Assembly: GCA_964242335.1 (NCBI GenBank)
Contig: CAXTAY010000019.1
Span: 1-64,000 of the forward strand
Source of the DNA: Lichenicoccus sp964242335
GTDB taxonomy: Bacteria; Pseudomonadota; Alphaproteobacteria; Acetobacterales; Acetobacteraceae
Length of the DNA: 64,000 bases
Direction: 5' to 3'
Positions 1 through 7,287 of this stretch are shown here, piece after piece. The translations under genes and the position numbers were made by a program. Within the stretch, counting starts at the first letter, position 1. Every line of letters begins with the position of its first letter. Under the pieces are notes generated by a model. It had not been told where the DNA came from. It saw only the letters and a program-made list of their open reading frames with translations, and did not search any database.

Positions 1-557
1 CGCAGAAGCTGGTGCAGGACTTCATCACCGGCATCTTCCTGCTGGTGGAGAACGCGATGCAGGTCGGCGACACCGTGACCGCGGCCGGCGTCACCGGCAC
101 CGTCGAGCACATCTCGATCCGCACCCTGCGGCTGCGCGGCGGCGACGGATCGGTGCAGATCATCCCGTTCTCGTCGGTGACGACGGTCATCAACCTGTCG
201 CGCGACTTCGCCGTCGCCGCCATCGCCATCAGCGTCTCGGTGGAAGAGGATACCGACCGGGTCTGCGCGCTGCTGCGCTCGATCGGCGAGGCGCTGCGGC
301 AGGACGAGGCGTTCGCCCGGCTGATGGTCGACGATTTCGCGCTCAACGGCGTCGACAGCATCGGCGAGTATGCGGTGGCGATCTCCGGGACGATCAAGTG
401 CACCGTGGACGGGCGCTGGCCGGTGCAGCGCGAGTTCTACCGTCGCCTGCGCACCGCCCTGCATGCCGAGCATATCAGCCTGCCGGCGCGCCCGTTCAGC
501 CTGCCCGGCGCCCTGAACGGCATACACCCGGAAGCGGAGGCGGCGCATGGAGCCTGA
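1..557 (+). CDS. Mechanosensitive ion channel, MscS family (C-terminal part)
   Basis: The reading frame is open from the left edge, so the gene starts outside the window; the GTG at 12 is internal. The visible part begins at the pore-helix end (QDFITGIFLLVENAMQVGD) and continues into the MscS beta domain (VGDTV...GTVEHISIRTLRLR...IIPFSSVTTVINLSRDF), followed by the alpha/beta C-terminal domain. Members are inner-membrane channels that open under membrane tension and release solutes on osmotic downshock. The stop codon overlaps the next start by 11 bases, suggesting translational coupling. Any N-terminal extra domains cannot be seen. Confidence 0.9.
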   Translation, partial: QKLVQDFITGIFLLVENAMQVGDTVTAAGVTGTVEHISIRTLRLRGGDGSVQIIPFSSVTTVINLSRDFAVAAIAISVSVEEDTDRVCALLRSIGEALRQDEAFARLMVDDFALNGVDSIGEYAVAISGTIKCTVDGRWPVQREFYRRLRTALHAEHISLPARPFSLPGALNGIHPEAEAAHGA

Positions 558-1275
558 CGACGATCCCGGACCCCGGCTGCAGGCGGACGGCTTCGCGCTG
601 CTGCGCGCCGCCCCGATGCGCGGCCTGCTGCGACGGCACGGCTTTCCCGAGGCGCCGGCGGCGTGGCAGCGGTTCGCCTCGAGCTGGAACGATCTCGGTC
701 TGGATCGCTACATGGCCGATGGCGGCCGCTACCGCCGCCGCCGTCACGCCACCTTCTCGATCGAGGCCGGGCGCATCGAGCGCAAGCCGCATCAGCCGCA
801 CTACCAGAGCCGCGACTACAACATGCTGAACGGCGGCATCGAGCGCTGGTTCAAGCCGGTCAGCGACGCTACCGGCCGCGACCCGGTGCTGCACGCGATC
901 CTCGCCGCCTGCGACGCCTGCTTCACCCCGCTGACGCCGCCGGCCGCCAGACCGTCGGCGTGGCATGTCGAGCTGCACCAGTTCCGTATCGAGGCGGAGC
1001 CGGGGCGGATCGGCAAGCCGACGCCGGAGGGACTGCATCGCGACGGGGTCGACTGGGTGCTGGTGCTGCTGGTGGCGCGCGAGAACGTCGAGAGCGGCGA
1101 GACCAGCATCCACGACCTGCAGAAGCGACTGCTCGGCAGCTTCACCCTGTCGGATCCGCTCGACGCAGCGCTGGTCGATGACGGCCGGGTCTATCACGGC
1201 GTCACCGCCATCCAGCCGCTGCTGCCGGATCGTCCCGCCTACCGCGACGTGCTGGTGGTGACGTTCCGGCACTGA
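547..1275 (+). CDS. 2OG-Fe(II) dioxygenase family protein (amino-acid hydroxylase-like)
   Basis: A 242-residue protein resembling the 2OG-Fe dioxygenase family that includes bacterial L-isoleucine hydroxylases. The likely iron ligands are the H and D of GLHRDGVDWVLVLLV and the distal H of GRVYHGVTAI. Between them lies the segment ENVESGETSIHD, typical of the family jelly roll. It probably hydroxylates a free amino acid or small acid using 2-oxoglutarate and oxygen in the cytoplasm. It starts at an ATG inside the end of the MscS gene, so the two are likely co-expressed. The exact substrate cannot be read from the sequence. Confidence 0.75.
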   Translation: MEPDDDPGPRLQADGFALLRAAPMRGLLRRHGFPEAPAAWQRFASSWNDLGLDRYMADGGRYRRRRHATFSIEAGRIERKPHQPHYQSRDYNMLNGGIERWFKPVSDATGRDPVLHAILAACDACFTPLTPPAARPSAWHVELHQFRIEAEPGRIGKPTPEGLHRDGVDWVLVLLVARENVESGETSIHDLQKRLLGSFTLSDPLDAALVDDGRVYHGVTAIQPLLPDRPAYRDVLVVTFRH

Positions 1276-1288
1276 GGCGGCGCGCGGG

Positions 1289-1618
1289 TCATTCCACCAG
1301 CGTCCACTCGCCGTTCACCTTCTTGAAGGAGAGCTGCCCGGTCTTGGTCTGGTTACGGTTAATCGACGTCACCGCGCAGCTATAGACGCCATTGTCCTTG
1401 GCCGAGCAGTCGGCGTTGGTGACGTCGAAATCCTTGACGTCATAGGGCCCGTCGAAGATGCCGAGCGTGCTCGCCGAGGTCTTGTCGTTCGCCTGCTGCA
1501 TGCGGGTCTGGATCACCTGCTTGATCTCGGCCGTGCTCGGACCGGTCACCTGGCCGCAGGCGGCCAGCGCCAGCACCGAGGCCAAGGTCATCATCGTCGT
1601 CGTCGGACCGCGCATCAT
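1289..1618 (-). CDS. Small putative lipoprotein
   Basis: A 109-residue product whose N-terminus carries a hydrophobic stretch ending in LALAAC, a lipobox for signal peptidase II, so it should be an envelope lipoprotein. I chose the ATG at 1618 because GGAGGGGAC stands directly before it; the ATG at 1615 is equally possible, and an upstream ATG at 1642 lacks such a site. The mature part has two cysteines (NADCSAK and VYSCAV) and ends in a strand-rich segment (TGQLSFKKVNGEWTLVE). I do not recognise a function. It follows the thiamin-precursor binding-protein gene on the same strand. Confidence 0.65.
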   Translation of the reverse strand: MMRGPTTTMMTLASVLALAACGQVTGPSTAEIKQVIQTRMQQANDKTSASTLGIFDGPYDVKDFDVTNADCSAKDNGVYSCAVTSINRNQTKTGQLSFKKVNGEWTLVE

Positions 1619-1699
1619 GTCCCCTCCACTGCGGCTGATCATGGGCTCATAACGGGAGCGCCACGATGAGGTTGCCGCGCGCCGACCTGTCGCGGCCGC

Positions 1700-2632
1700 T
1701 CATCGCGCGTACGCCGAGACCGGCACCGGATGCGACAGCGCGCCCTGTGCCACCAGGAAGCGCTGGAACGCCTCGTAACGCGGGCGGTCCAGATAGGCCG
1801 GATCGCGGGCGAGCGCCGGCAGCGTCGCCCGCCAGGCCGCCCTGTTCAGGGCGTTGTCGAGCTCCGGATGCTCGGCCGCGAAGTGCTGCCACACCGCGTC
1901 GGGGTCGTGCAGCAGGCAGGCCGTGCCCTCGCGCAGTGCGGCCAGGAAGCGCTGGATGCGGTCGTCGCCGGCGTGCGCCGTGGGTGCGAGCAGGATCAGC
2001 TCGTCGTAGCGCGGCACCCCGGCCTGCTCGGGCTCAAAGGCGAGCGGGTGCAGCCCCTTCTGCTGCAGGTCGATCAGCTCGTAGTTGCGCATCCCCCCCA
2101 TCACGGCATCGACACTGCGCGTCATCAGCGCCTGCTCGATCTGGAAATTGACCTGCACCCGGGTGACCGCATCCGGCTTCAGCCGGGCAGAGGCCAGCAT
2201 GCCGTCGAGCACCGCCTCCTCCCCGGCTCCGACCGAGATGCCGACATGACGCCCGGCGAGGTCGGCGAGGCTGCGTATGCCCGAACCGGGCAGCGTGATC
2301 AGCACGCCCAGCGGCTGGTCCATCAGCGTGCCGACGCGCATCACCGGCAGGTGCTGCTGCGCCAGGAACGGCAGGTCGCTCTGGTAGCCGACCGCGAGGT
2401 CGGCCTGGCCGGCCGCCACCAGGCGCGCCGGCGAGGAGGTGTCGGCGGGCGGGATGAACGACAGCTCGAGCCCGTGCCGGGCATAGGCGCCGCAATACTT
2501 TGCCGCGAACAGCGCCTCGTGGTCGGCGTTGACGAACCAGTCCAGCACCAGCGTCAGCCGGTCGGCGGCCAGCGCCCGGCACGGCAGGCCGGCGCAGAGC
2601 AGCGCCGCGACCATGAGGAGGCGCGCGGTCAT
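1700..2632 (-). CDS. thiY: ABC transporter substrate-binding protein, NMT1/THI5 (ThiY-like)
   Basis: A 310-residue periplasmic binding protein with a signal peptide (cleavage near CRALAA). The mature start LTLVLDWFVNADHEALFAAK matches the NMT1/THI5-like family (usual form LDWxPNxxHxG), which binds thiamin pyrimidine precursors such as formylaminopyrimidine. The ATG is 2 nt after the stop of the upstream TonB receptor gene, so both are read from one transcript that begins with a TPP riboswitch; this context supports a thiamin role. No permease (ThiX) or ATPase (ThiZ) gene is adjacent, so those partners must be encoded elsewhere. Exact ligand (thiamin, HMP or formylaminopyrimidine) is uncertain. 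Confidence 0.8.
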   Translation of the reverse strand: MTARLLMVAALLCAGLPCRALAADRLTLVLDWFVNADHEALFAAKYCGAYARHGLELSFIPPADTSSPARLVAAGQADLAVGYQSDLPFLAQQHLPVMRVGTLMDQPLGVLITLPGSGIRSLADLAGRHVGISVGAGEEAVLDGMLASARLKPDAVTRVQVNFQIEQALMTRSVDAVMGGMRNYELIDLQQKGLHPLAFEPEQAGVPRYDELILLAPTAHAGDDRIQRFLAALREGTACLLHDPDAVWQHFAAEHPELDNALNRAAWRATLPALARDPAYLDRPRYEAFQRFLVAQGALSHPVPVSAYAR

Positions 2633-2634
2633 GC

Positions 2635-4968
2635 TCAGAAACCCGCACTCGCGGTGAGCAGTGCGGCGAAGCCGCCGCCGACCAGGTAGCTCGGCGAGGA
2701 CCCCGCGATGACGGTGCCGTAGCGCCCGACGGTGTCGCGCGCGTTGCTGGTTGGGTTGGCGACGCCGGACAGGAACGCGCTGTCGGTCAGGTTGATCAGG
2801 TTGAGGCGCAGCTCGGGATGCTTCGCGCCTCCCAGCGTCGGCAGGCGCACGCCGAGGCTCATATCCGCCTCGGTATGGTCGGAGATGCGCTCGTCATCCA
2901 TGAAGCTCGCATATTGCGGGCCGACATACTTGACCGTCACCACGCCGAACAGGCGGCCGTCGTCGTAGGTCAGCCCGACAGCGCCCTGCCAGCGCGGGCT
3001 GCGCACCGCGATCTTGCCCGCGGTCGGCAGCAGGTCGCCGCCCGAGGCGATGTCGTTGTCGATGGTCGCGTACAGGTACTCGCCGGACAGGTACGGGCTG
3101 AGATGATGCCACGGCCGCAGCCCGAGCTCGGCATCGACCCCGCGCGAGGTCTGGCCGCCGGCATTGACCGTGCCGCCGATCAGCGCGCCGTTGAGATCGA
3201 GCACCGTGGTGACCTGACGATCGGTGAAGTTGTAGTTGAAGCCTGTCACGCTGCCGATCAGATGGCTGCCGGCGTAGCGATAGCCGAACTCCTCGGCGAT
3301 GGAATATTCCGGGCGCAGATCGGTGGCGGCGGCACTCGCGATCTGCCCGGACGACGGGTCGTAGGTCGCGAACAGCGCGCTCTGCGCCGGCGCGCGGAAG
3401 CTGGTGGTGGCGTTGGCGAACAGCTGGCTCGACTTGTCGAGACGCCAGCGCAGCAGGACCCGCGGCAGCGGCTCGGCGACATCCAGCCCGCTGCGATACG
3501 CCGCACCCGGCAGGCCGTCCCAGCCCTGGCGGGAGAGCATCGCCTGCTTGAAGCCGAGCTCCAGGGTCAGGCGGTCGCCGGCGAGTGCGATGCGGTCGCT
3601 CACGAAGATCGCCTCGGTCTGCGCGACCATGTGCGTGTCCGAGGCGAGCAGCTGGCGTCCGTCGGCGAGCCGGATCGTGCTGCCGGGTCCCTCGGCCCAG
3701 ATGTCGGACGGCGTGCCGTCGGCACTCAGCGCGCTGAAGGGCTGCGTGTCGTGCTCGTCGACGTACTCGTACCACGCTCCCAGCGTGAGCTGCTGCCGCC
3801 CGAGGTCCCAGTGCAGCTCCGGCACCACGCCGCTGCGCCAGGTCTGGTCGGTGTAGTCGGCGAGCACCGCCGCACTGCCATCGACGGCTCCGGGCAGGGC
3901 CAGCGTGCCGGGGACCGGCTCGGTGCCCTGGTACAGGCCGCTCTCGGAGAGCAGCGTGCCGCCCGGCGAGTTGCCGTAGCCGTACTGCGCGTACGGCGTG
4001 ACGTCGAGGCGCAGCCGCCGCGTCAGGGTGAAGCGGGACGGCATCGCCGCGTACACCAGCCGGTACGGATCCTGGTACAGCCGCCAGTAATTGACGTCGC
4101 CGGGGCTGAAGCTGCCGTCATAGTTGTTCGAGCGCCCATACGCGTGCCAGTCCGCCAGGTCCGGCTCCGGATAGGAGGTGGTGACGGCGTCGTGCCAGGT
4201 GAGCAGCAGCGCGGCCTGATCGTCCTCGCCCCAGTCGCGCACCAGCTTGAAGTCGACATGCTGCCGCTTGTCGCGGCCGGAGCCGCGCGCATTGTCGGCG
4301 GCCGCGTGCGAGTACGACAGATAGGCGCGCAGCCCGCTGGCACCGAGCGCGCCGCTCTCGAGCCGGATGAACTCGCGGTTGGCGTGGAAGGAGCCGTACG
4401 ACGCGTCGACGAAGCCGCCCGCGTCGCGCGAGGGGTCGCGCAGCGTCAGGCTGAGCAGGCCGCCGGCGGCGTTGAGCACCGGAGCGTCGAGATCGGCCGA
4501 GCCTTGCGTCAGCGAGATCTCGTCGATGTTCTCGCTGTCGGCGAACTGCGACGGATAGGCGTCGTAGTAGGCGGCATCGTTCAGCGGCATCCCCTCCAGC
4601 AGGGTGCCGATCTCGTCCTGTCCGAGCCCGCGCACGCTGAGCTCGACCTGGGTGGAGAGGCCGAGCGGGTCGGCGGTGCCGGCGTTGGCGCCAGGCAGCA
4701 GCGAGACCAGCTGGAACGCGTTCGCGGTCGGCGCCTGCTTCTGGATGAAGTCGCGCGACACCGCGCTCACCGACTGCGCTTCCGGGCGCTGCGAGATCAG
4801 CCCGCCGCCGGGCTCGTTGCCGTGCACCCCGTCGGCGCTGTCGAAGCCGCTTCCGGTGACCACGATCTGCTCGGCAGGGGCGGCGTTCTGCGCCAGCGCC
4901 GGCACGCCGCAGAACGCCGCCGCGATCAGTACAGCACCCGCGCGGGCGAGCGGACCCGAAGGTTCCAT
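2635..4968 (-). CDS. TonB-dependent outer-membrane receptor for thiamin or a thiamin precursor
   Basis: A roughly 777-residue receptor with a signal peptide (…AFCGVPALAQ), a TonB-box-like EQIVVTGSGF, a plug domain (VSAVSRDFIQKQ…; SVRGLGQDE; ISLTQGSADLDAP) and a 22-strand-type barrel ending in an aromatic residue (…TASAGF). I prefer the ATG at 4968 because the riboswitch ends in GGGAGG, 7 nt before it; the ATG at 4974 is too close. The TPP riboswitch directly upstream, and a THI5-like binding protein directly downstream, indicate uptake of thiamin or its pyrimidine precursor across the outer membrane. TonB-linked thiamin receptors have been predicted from riboswitch data in other bacteria; this assignment rests on context. 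Confidence 0.85.
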   Translation of the reverse strand: MEPSGPLARAGAVLIAAAFCGVPALAQNAAPAEQIVVTGSGFDSADGVHGNEPGGGLISQRPEAQSVSAVSRDFIQKQAPTANAFQLVSLLPGANAGTADPLGLSTQVELSVRGLGQDEIGTLLEGMPLNDAAYYDAYPSQFADSENIDEISLTQGSADLDAPVLNAAGGLLSLTLRDPSRDAGGFVDASYGSFHANREFIRLESGALGASGLRAYLSYSHAAADNARGSGRDKRQHVDFKLVRDWGEDDQAALLLTWHDAVTTSYPEPDLADWHAYGRSNNYDGSFSPGDVNYWRLYQDPYRLVYAAMPSRFTLTRRLRLDVTPYAQYGYGNSPGGTLLSESGLYQGTEPVPGTLALPGAVDGSAAVLADYTDQTWRSGVVPELHWDLGRQQLTLGAWYEYVDEHDTQPFSALSADGTPSDIWAEGPGSTIRLADGRQLLASDTHMVAQTEAIFVSDRIALAGDRLTLELGFKQAMLSRQGWDGLPGAAYRSGLDVAEPLPRVLLRWRLDKSSQLFANATTSFRAPAQSALFATYDPSSGQIASAAATDLRPEYSIAEEFGYRYAGSHLIGSVTGFNYNFTDRQVTTVLDLNGALIGGTVNAGGQTSRGVDAELGLRPWHHLSPYLSGEYLYATIDNDIASGGDLLPTAGKIAVRSPRWQGAVGLTYDDGRLFGVVTVKYVGPQYASFMDDERISDHTEADMSLGVRLPTLGGAKHPELRLNLINLTDSAFLSGVANPTSNARDTVGRYGTVIAGSSPSYLVGGGFAALLTASAGF

Positions 4969-4974
4969 GAGCAT

Positions 4975-5047
4975 GCCTCCCTTCGCTGGAATGACCCAGA
5001 TCAGGTTCGACGGGTGTGATCTCAGCCCGCCTGTGCGGACACCCCGG
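4975..5047 (-). promoter_or_regulatory. TPP (thiamin pyrophosphate) riboswitch
   Basis: On the minus strand the 5' leader reads GGGGTGTCC, then GGCTGAGAT, ACCCG, AACCTGATCTGGGT and CCAGCG, and ends in AAGGGAGG. These are the conserved THI-box blocks (CUGAGA, ACCUGAUCUGG, CAGCG, GGGA). The 3' GGGAGG half of P1 is also the ribosome binding site of the TonB receptor gene, so TPP binding would be expected to hide it and stop translation. No obvious U-run terminator follows, which fits translational control. Confidence 0.95.
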
Positions 5048-5136
5048 TCATGCTTCGGTCATGCGGCCGCGAGGCGGCGGCGTCAAGCGGAGCGCCGCCG
5101 ATGGGATCATTTGCGGTCACTGGAGAAAGCGCAGGC

Positions 5137-5177
5137 AGGGGCTTTGCCCTTGATCCACCGGGGCCGACGGCCCCAGA
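5137..5177. repeat. Degenerate copy of the dispersed two-hairpin repeat
   Basis: Two short GC-rich hairpins (AGGGGC/GCCCTT and GGGGCC-GAC-GGCCCC) are joined by TGATCCACC and followed by AGACCCC. The order and sequence match the better copies near 19.4, 32.9 and 42.7 kb. Unlike those, this copy lies between divergent genes (the TonB receptor and the CheB gene) and carries more mismatches. It is in the 340-base gap that also holds the TPP riboswitch; I see no gene in the rest of that gap. Confidence 0.6.
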
Positions 5178-5310
5178 CCCCGGCCCGTGGATATCGGCTC
5201 CCGTTATCGATGCTCCGTGCGTGACGCCAGCAGGGAACGCCTGATCTGGGTGACAATCCGCGTCCGTGATATACACTCGCGAAAGCGCGTACACGTAGGA
5301 AGCGTGCATC

Positions 5311-6300
5311 ATGAACACCCGTTCCGGTGACGTTCCCGGCTCGCAGACCATCATCGTGGTCGGTGCCTCCGTGGGAGGGGTGGAAGCCTTGCGCGTGCTG
5401 GCTGCCGGGCTGCCCGCGGATTTGCCGGCGGCGATGCTCATCGTCCTGCACATCGGCGCGCACAAGAGCGAACTGCCGAACTTGCTGGACCGGGCCGGTG
5501 CGCTGCCGGCGATCCATCCCCGGACCGGTGATGCGATCCGTGACGGGCGCATCTACGTCGCGCCGCCGGACCACCATCTGACGGTCGAGCCGGGTTTCAT
5601 GCGGCTGACGAAGGGGCCGCGAGAGAACTGGGCACGCCCGGCCATAGACCCGCTGTTCCGCACCGCGGCACAGGCATACGGTGCGAACGTGATCGGCGTC
5701 ATCCTGACGGGGGCGCTGAACGACGGCACGGCCGGCTTGTACGAGATCAAGCAGCAGGGCGGCACGACCGTCGTGCAGGATCCTGCCGATGCCGTGAACG
5801 CCAGCATGCCGCGCAGCGCTCTGGAGCATGTCGCGATCGACCATTGCCTGCCGCTGGCCGAGTTGCCGCAGCTTCTCGTGCGCCTGGTCCGGGCAAGGGC
5901 CGACGCTTTCCTCGACCGACCAGCGCCTGCCACATCACGAGGAGGGGAGATGACCGCCGACTACACGCATGACAAGCCGGTCGCGATCACCTGCCCGGAT
6001 TGCGGCGGCGCACTTCGCCGCACCGAACTGGGAAGCCTCACGCAGTTCAAGTGCCACATCGGCCACGTCTATACCGCCGAGGTGATGATGGAAGCGCAGT
6101 CCGTCGCCATGGAACGATCGCTGGAAGCGGCGATGCGATCCCTGGGCGAACGAGGGGAGCTCTGCCGGCAGATGGTCGAGAAGGCGCAGGCCGCCAACGA
6201 CCCGTCGGCTCTGGCGCACTGGAGAAAGGCGAACGGCGAAGCACGGAACCAGGCTGCGGCATTGCAGAAGCTGCTGGAGAAGGCGGTCGATGCTGCGTGA
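5311..6300 (+). CDS. CheB-type methylesterase domain protein with C-terminal zinc ribbon
   Basis: A 329-residue protein with no receiver domain. Residues about 13-190 form a CheB methylesterase domain with all three catalytic residues visible: Ser in GASVGG, His in LHIG and Asp in GALNDGT. A linker leads to a zinc-ribbon-like segment (ITCPDCGGALRRTELG…FKCHIGH) and a helical tail (MMEAQSVAMERSLEAAMRSL). It would hydrolyse glutamyl methyl esters or a related bond, but without a receiver it cannot be switched by CheA in the standard way. No chemotaxis operon is nearby. The associated response regulator and the large CheB-CheR kinase downstream suggest a sensory role outside classical chemotaxis. 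Confidence 0.8.
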   Translation: MNTRSGDVPGSQTIIVVGASVGGVEALRVLAAGLPADLPAAMLIVLHIGAHKSELPNLLDRAGALPAIHPRTGDAIRDGRIYVAPPDHHLTVEPGFMRLTKGPRENWARPAIDPLFRTAAQAYGANVIGVILTGALNDGTAGLYEIKQQGGTTVVQDPADAVNASMPRSALEHVAIDHCLPLAELPQLLVRLVRARADAFLDRPAPATSRGGEMTADYTHDKPVAITCPDCGGALRRTELGSLTQFKCHIGHVYTAEVMMEAQSVAMERSLEAAMRSLGERGELCRQMVEKAQAANDPSALAHWRKANGEARNQAAALQKLLEKAVDAA

Positions 6301-6323
6301 AGGCTTCGCTGTTCGGGGTCGCC

Positions 6324-6734
6324 TCACGAGGGAGGTGGAACGTGCGCCGGATCTGACCCTGGCGGCTTGAAAAGCTCGGCCATGCGCCGCCCCAGACTGT
6401 CTTCGCTGAAAGGCTTTTGCAGCCGTGGCGCCGCCTTGATCATCGGCGGGTCTCCATCGGCGGCGCCATATCCTGTCACGAGCAGGAACGGCACCGATCG
6501 ACTGGCAAGTTCCTCGGCGATCACGAGCGTCTTCCGGCCGTGGATGTTCATGTCCAGCAGCACCCCGTCCGGCGTGGTCTTTCGGATCACCAGCAGCGCC
6601 TCCTCTATGCTTCCAGCGAGGGCGACGCTGCATCCGAGGTCCTGCAGCATATCTTCCAGCATCATGGCGACCATCACCTCGTCCTCGACGATGAGGATGA
6701 ACAAGCCGGCGAGTGTATCGGCGCGGTTCTTCAT
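6324..6734 (-). CDS. Single-domain response regulator
   Basis: A 136-residue stand-alone receiver domain. The acidic pocket is in LFILIVEDEVMV, the phospho-acceptor Asp in GVLLDMNIHG, the switch Thr in FLLVTGYG and the Lys in LQKPFSED. There is no output domain, so it should act through protein contacts. Such receivers are often partners of HWE/HisKA_2 kinases, and one is encoded about 550 bases further on the same strand. It is convergent with the CheB gene (24-base gap). The start ATG at 6734 has no strong ribosome binding site. Confidence 0.85.
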   Translation of the reverse strand: MKNRADTLAGLFILIVEDEVMVAMMLEDMLQDLGCSVALAGSIEEALLVIRKTTPDGVLLDMNIHGRKTLVIAEELASRSVPFLLVTGYGAADGDPPMIKAAPRLQKPFSEDSLGRRMAELFKPPGSDPAHVPPPS

Positions 6735-7287
6735 GACGTCGGGGGACCTGCGCGATGGTAGATCCCTGGCAGGTAACGATCCGGGAGAGCAACACGATCA
6801 GGAGCGTCCGTCCGGCTGTGCTGGAGTGGCTTGATCATGTGCTCGCGGCTCCATTGAATTCACGCAGCGTGCTCGTCGAGCAGGGTGGGCGGGCAGCGGA
6901 AATCATCGTCGGTGGCGGTGAGGCAACCTCGGCTGGCCACCGCCATGGCATGCGCCGGATCCCGTGGCTGCGCTTCCAGGCACCGAAGATCCTCTCGATG
7001 CGGCAGCAGGAACCGTGAACTTCGGCGCCGCGGCCCGCAACGTGTCGTCGCCGGATGCGCGCCACATGCCCATCCGCACGATCGGCCCGCACCGGGCGCG
7101 TTCGACAGATCAGGGCCGGACACATCGGGCGACGCGCCGTCACCGGCTCTGTCCCGGCAGGCTGAGCCCGTATCGGTCGGAGCCGGACCCCAGCTCACCC
7201 TGGTCGATCGGCCGCCCCGCCATCGAGCCTTCCGCCACTGAACGGCACCACCCTCGCCTAGATCTCCTCGTCAACGCCGGCCGGCGG
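6735..7287. other. Non-coding stretch between response regulator and kinase genes
   Basis: About 550 bases without a convincing gene. All frames that stay open for 85-120 codons give unlike-protein translations rich in Arg, Pro and Ser. It probably holds the promoter of the response-regulator gene (near 6740-6850). I see no clear operator, RNA or repeat. Confidence 0.4.

Noticed and set aside
2818..5019. A 733-codon plus-strand frame opposite the thiamin receptor
   Set aside because: Antisense shadow; it also runs through the TPP riboswitch, which is a clear minus-strand element.
6755..7018. An 87-codon frame between the regulator and kinase genes
   Set aside because: Weak start, no motif and no neighbour logic; likely chance.
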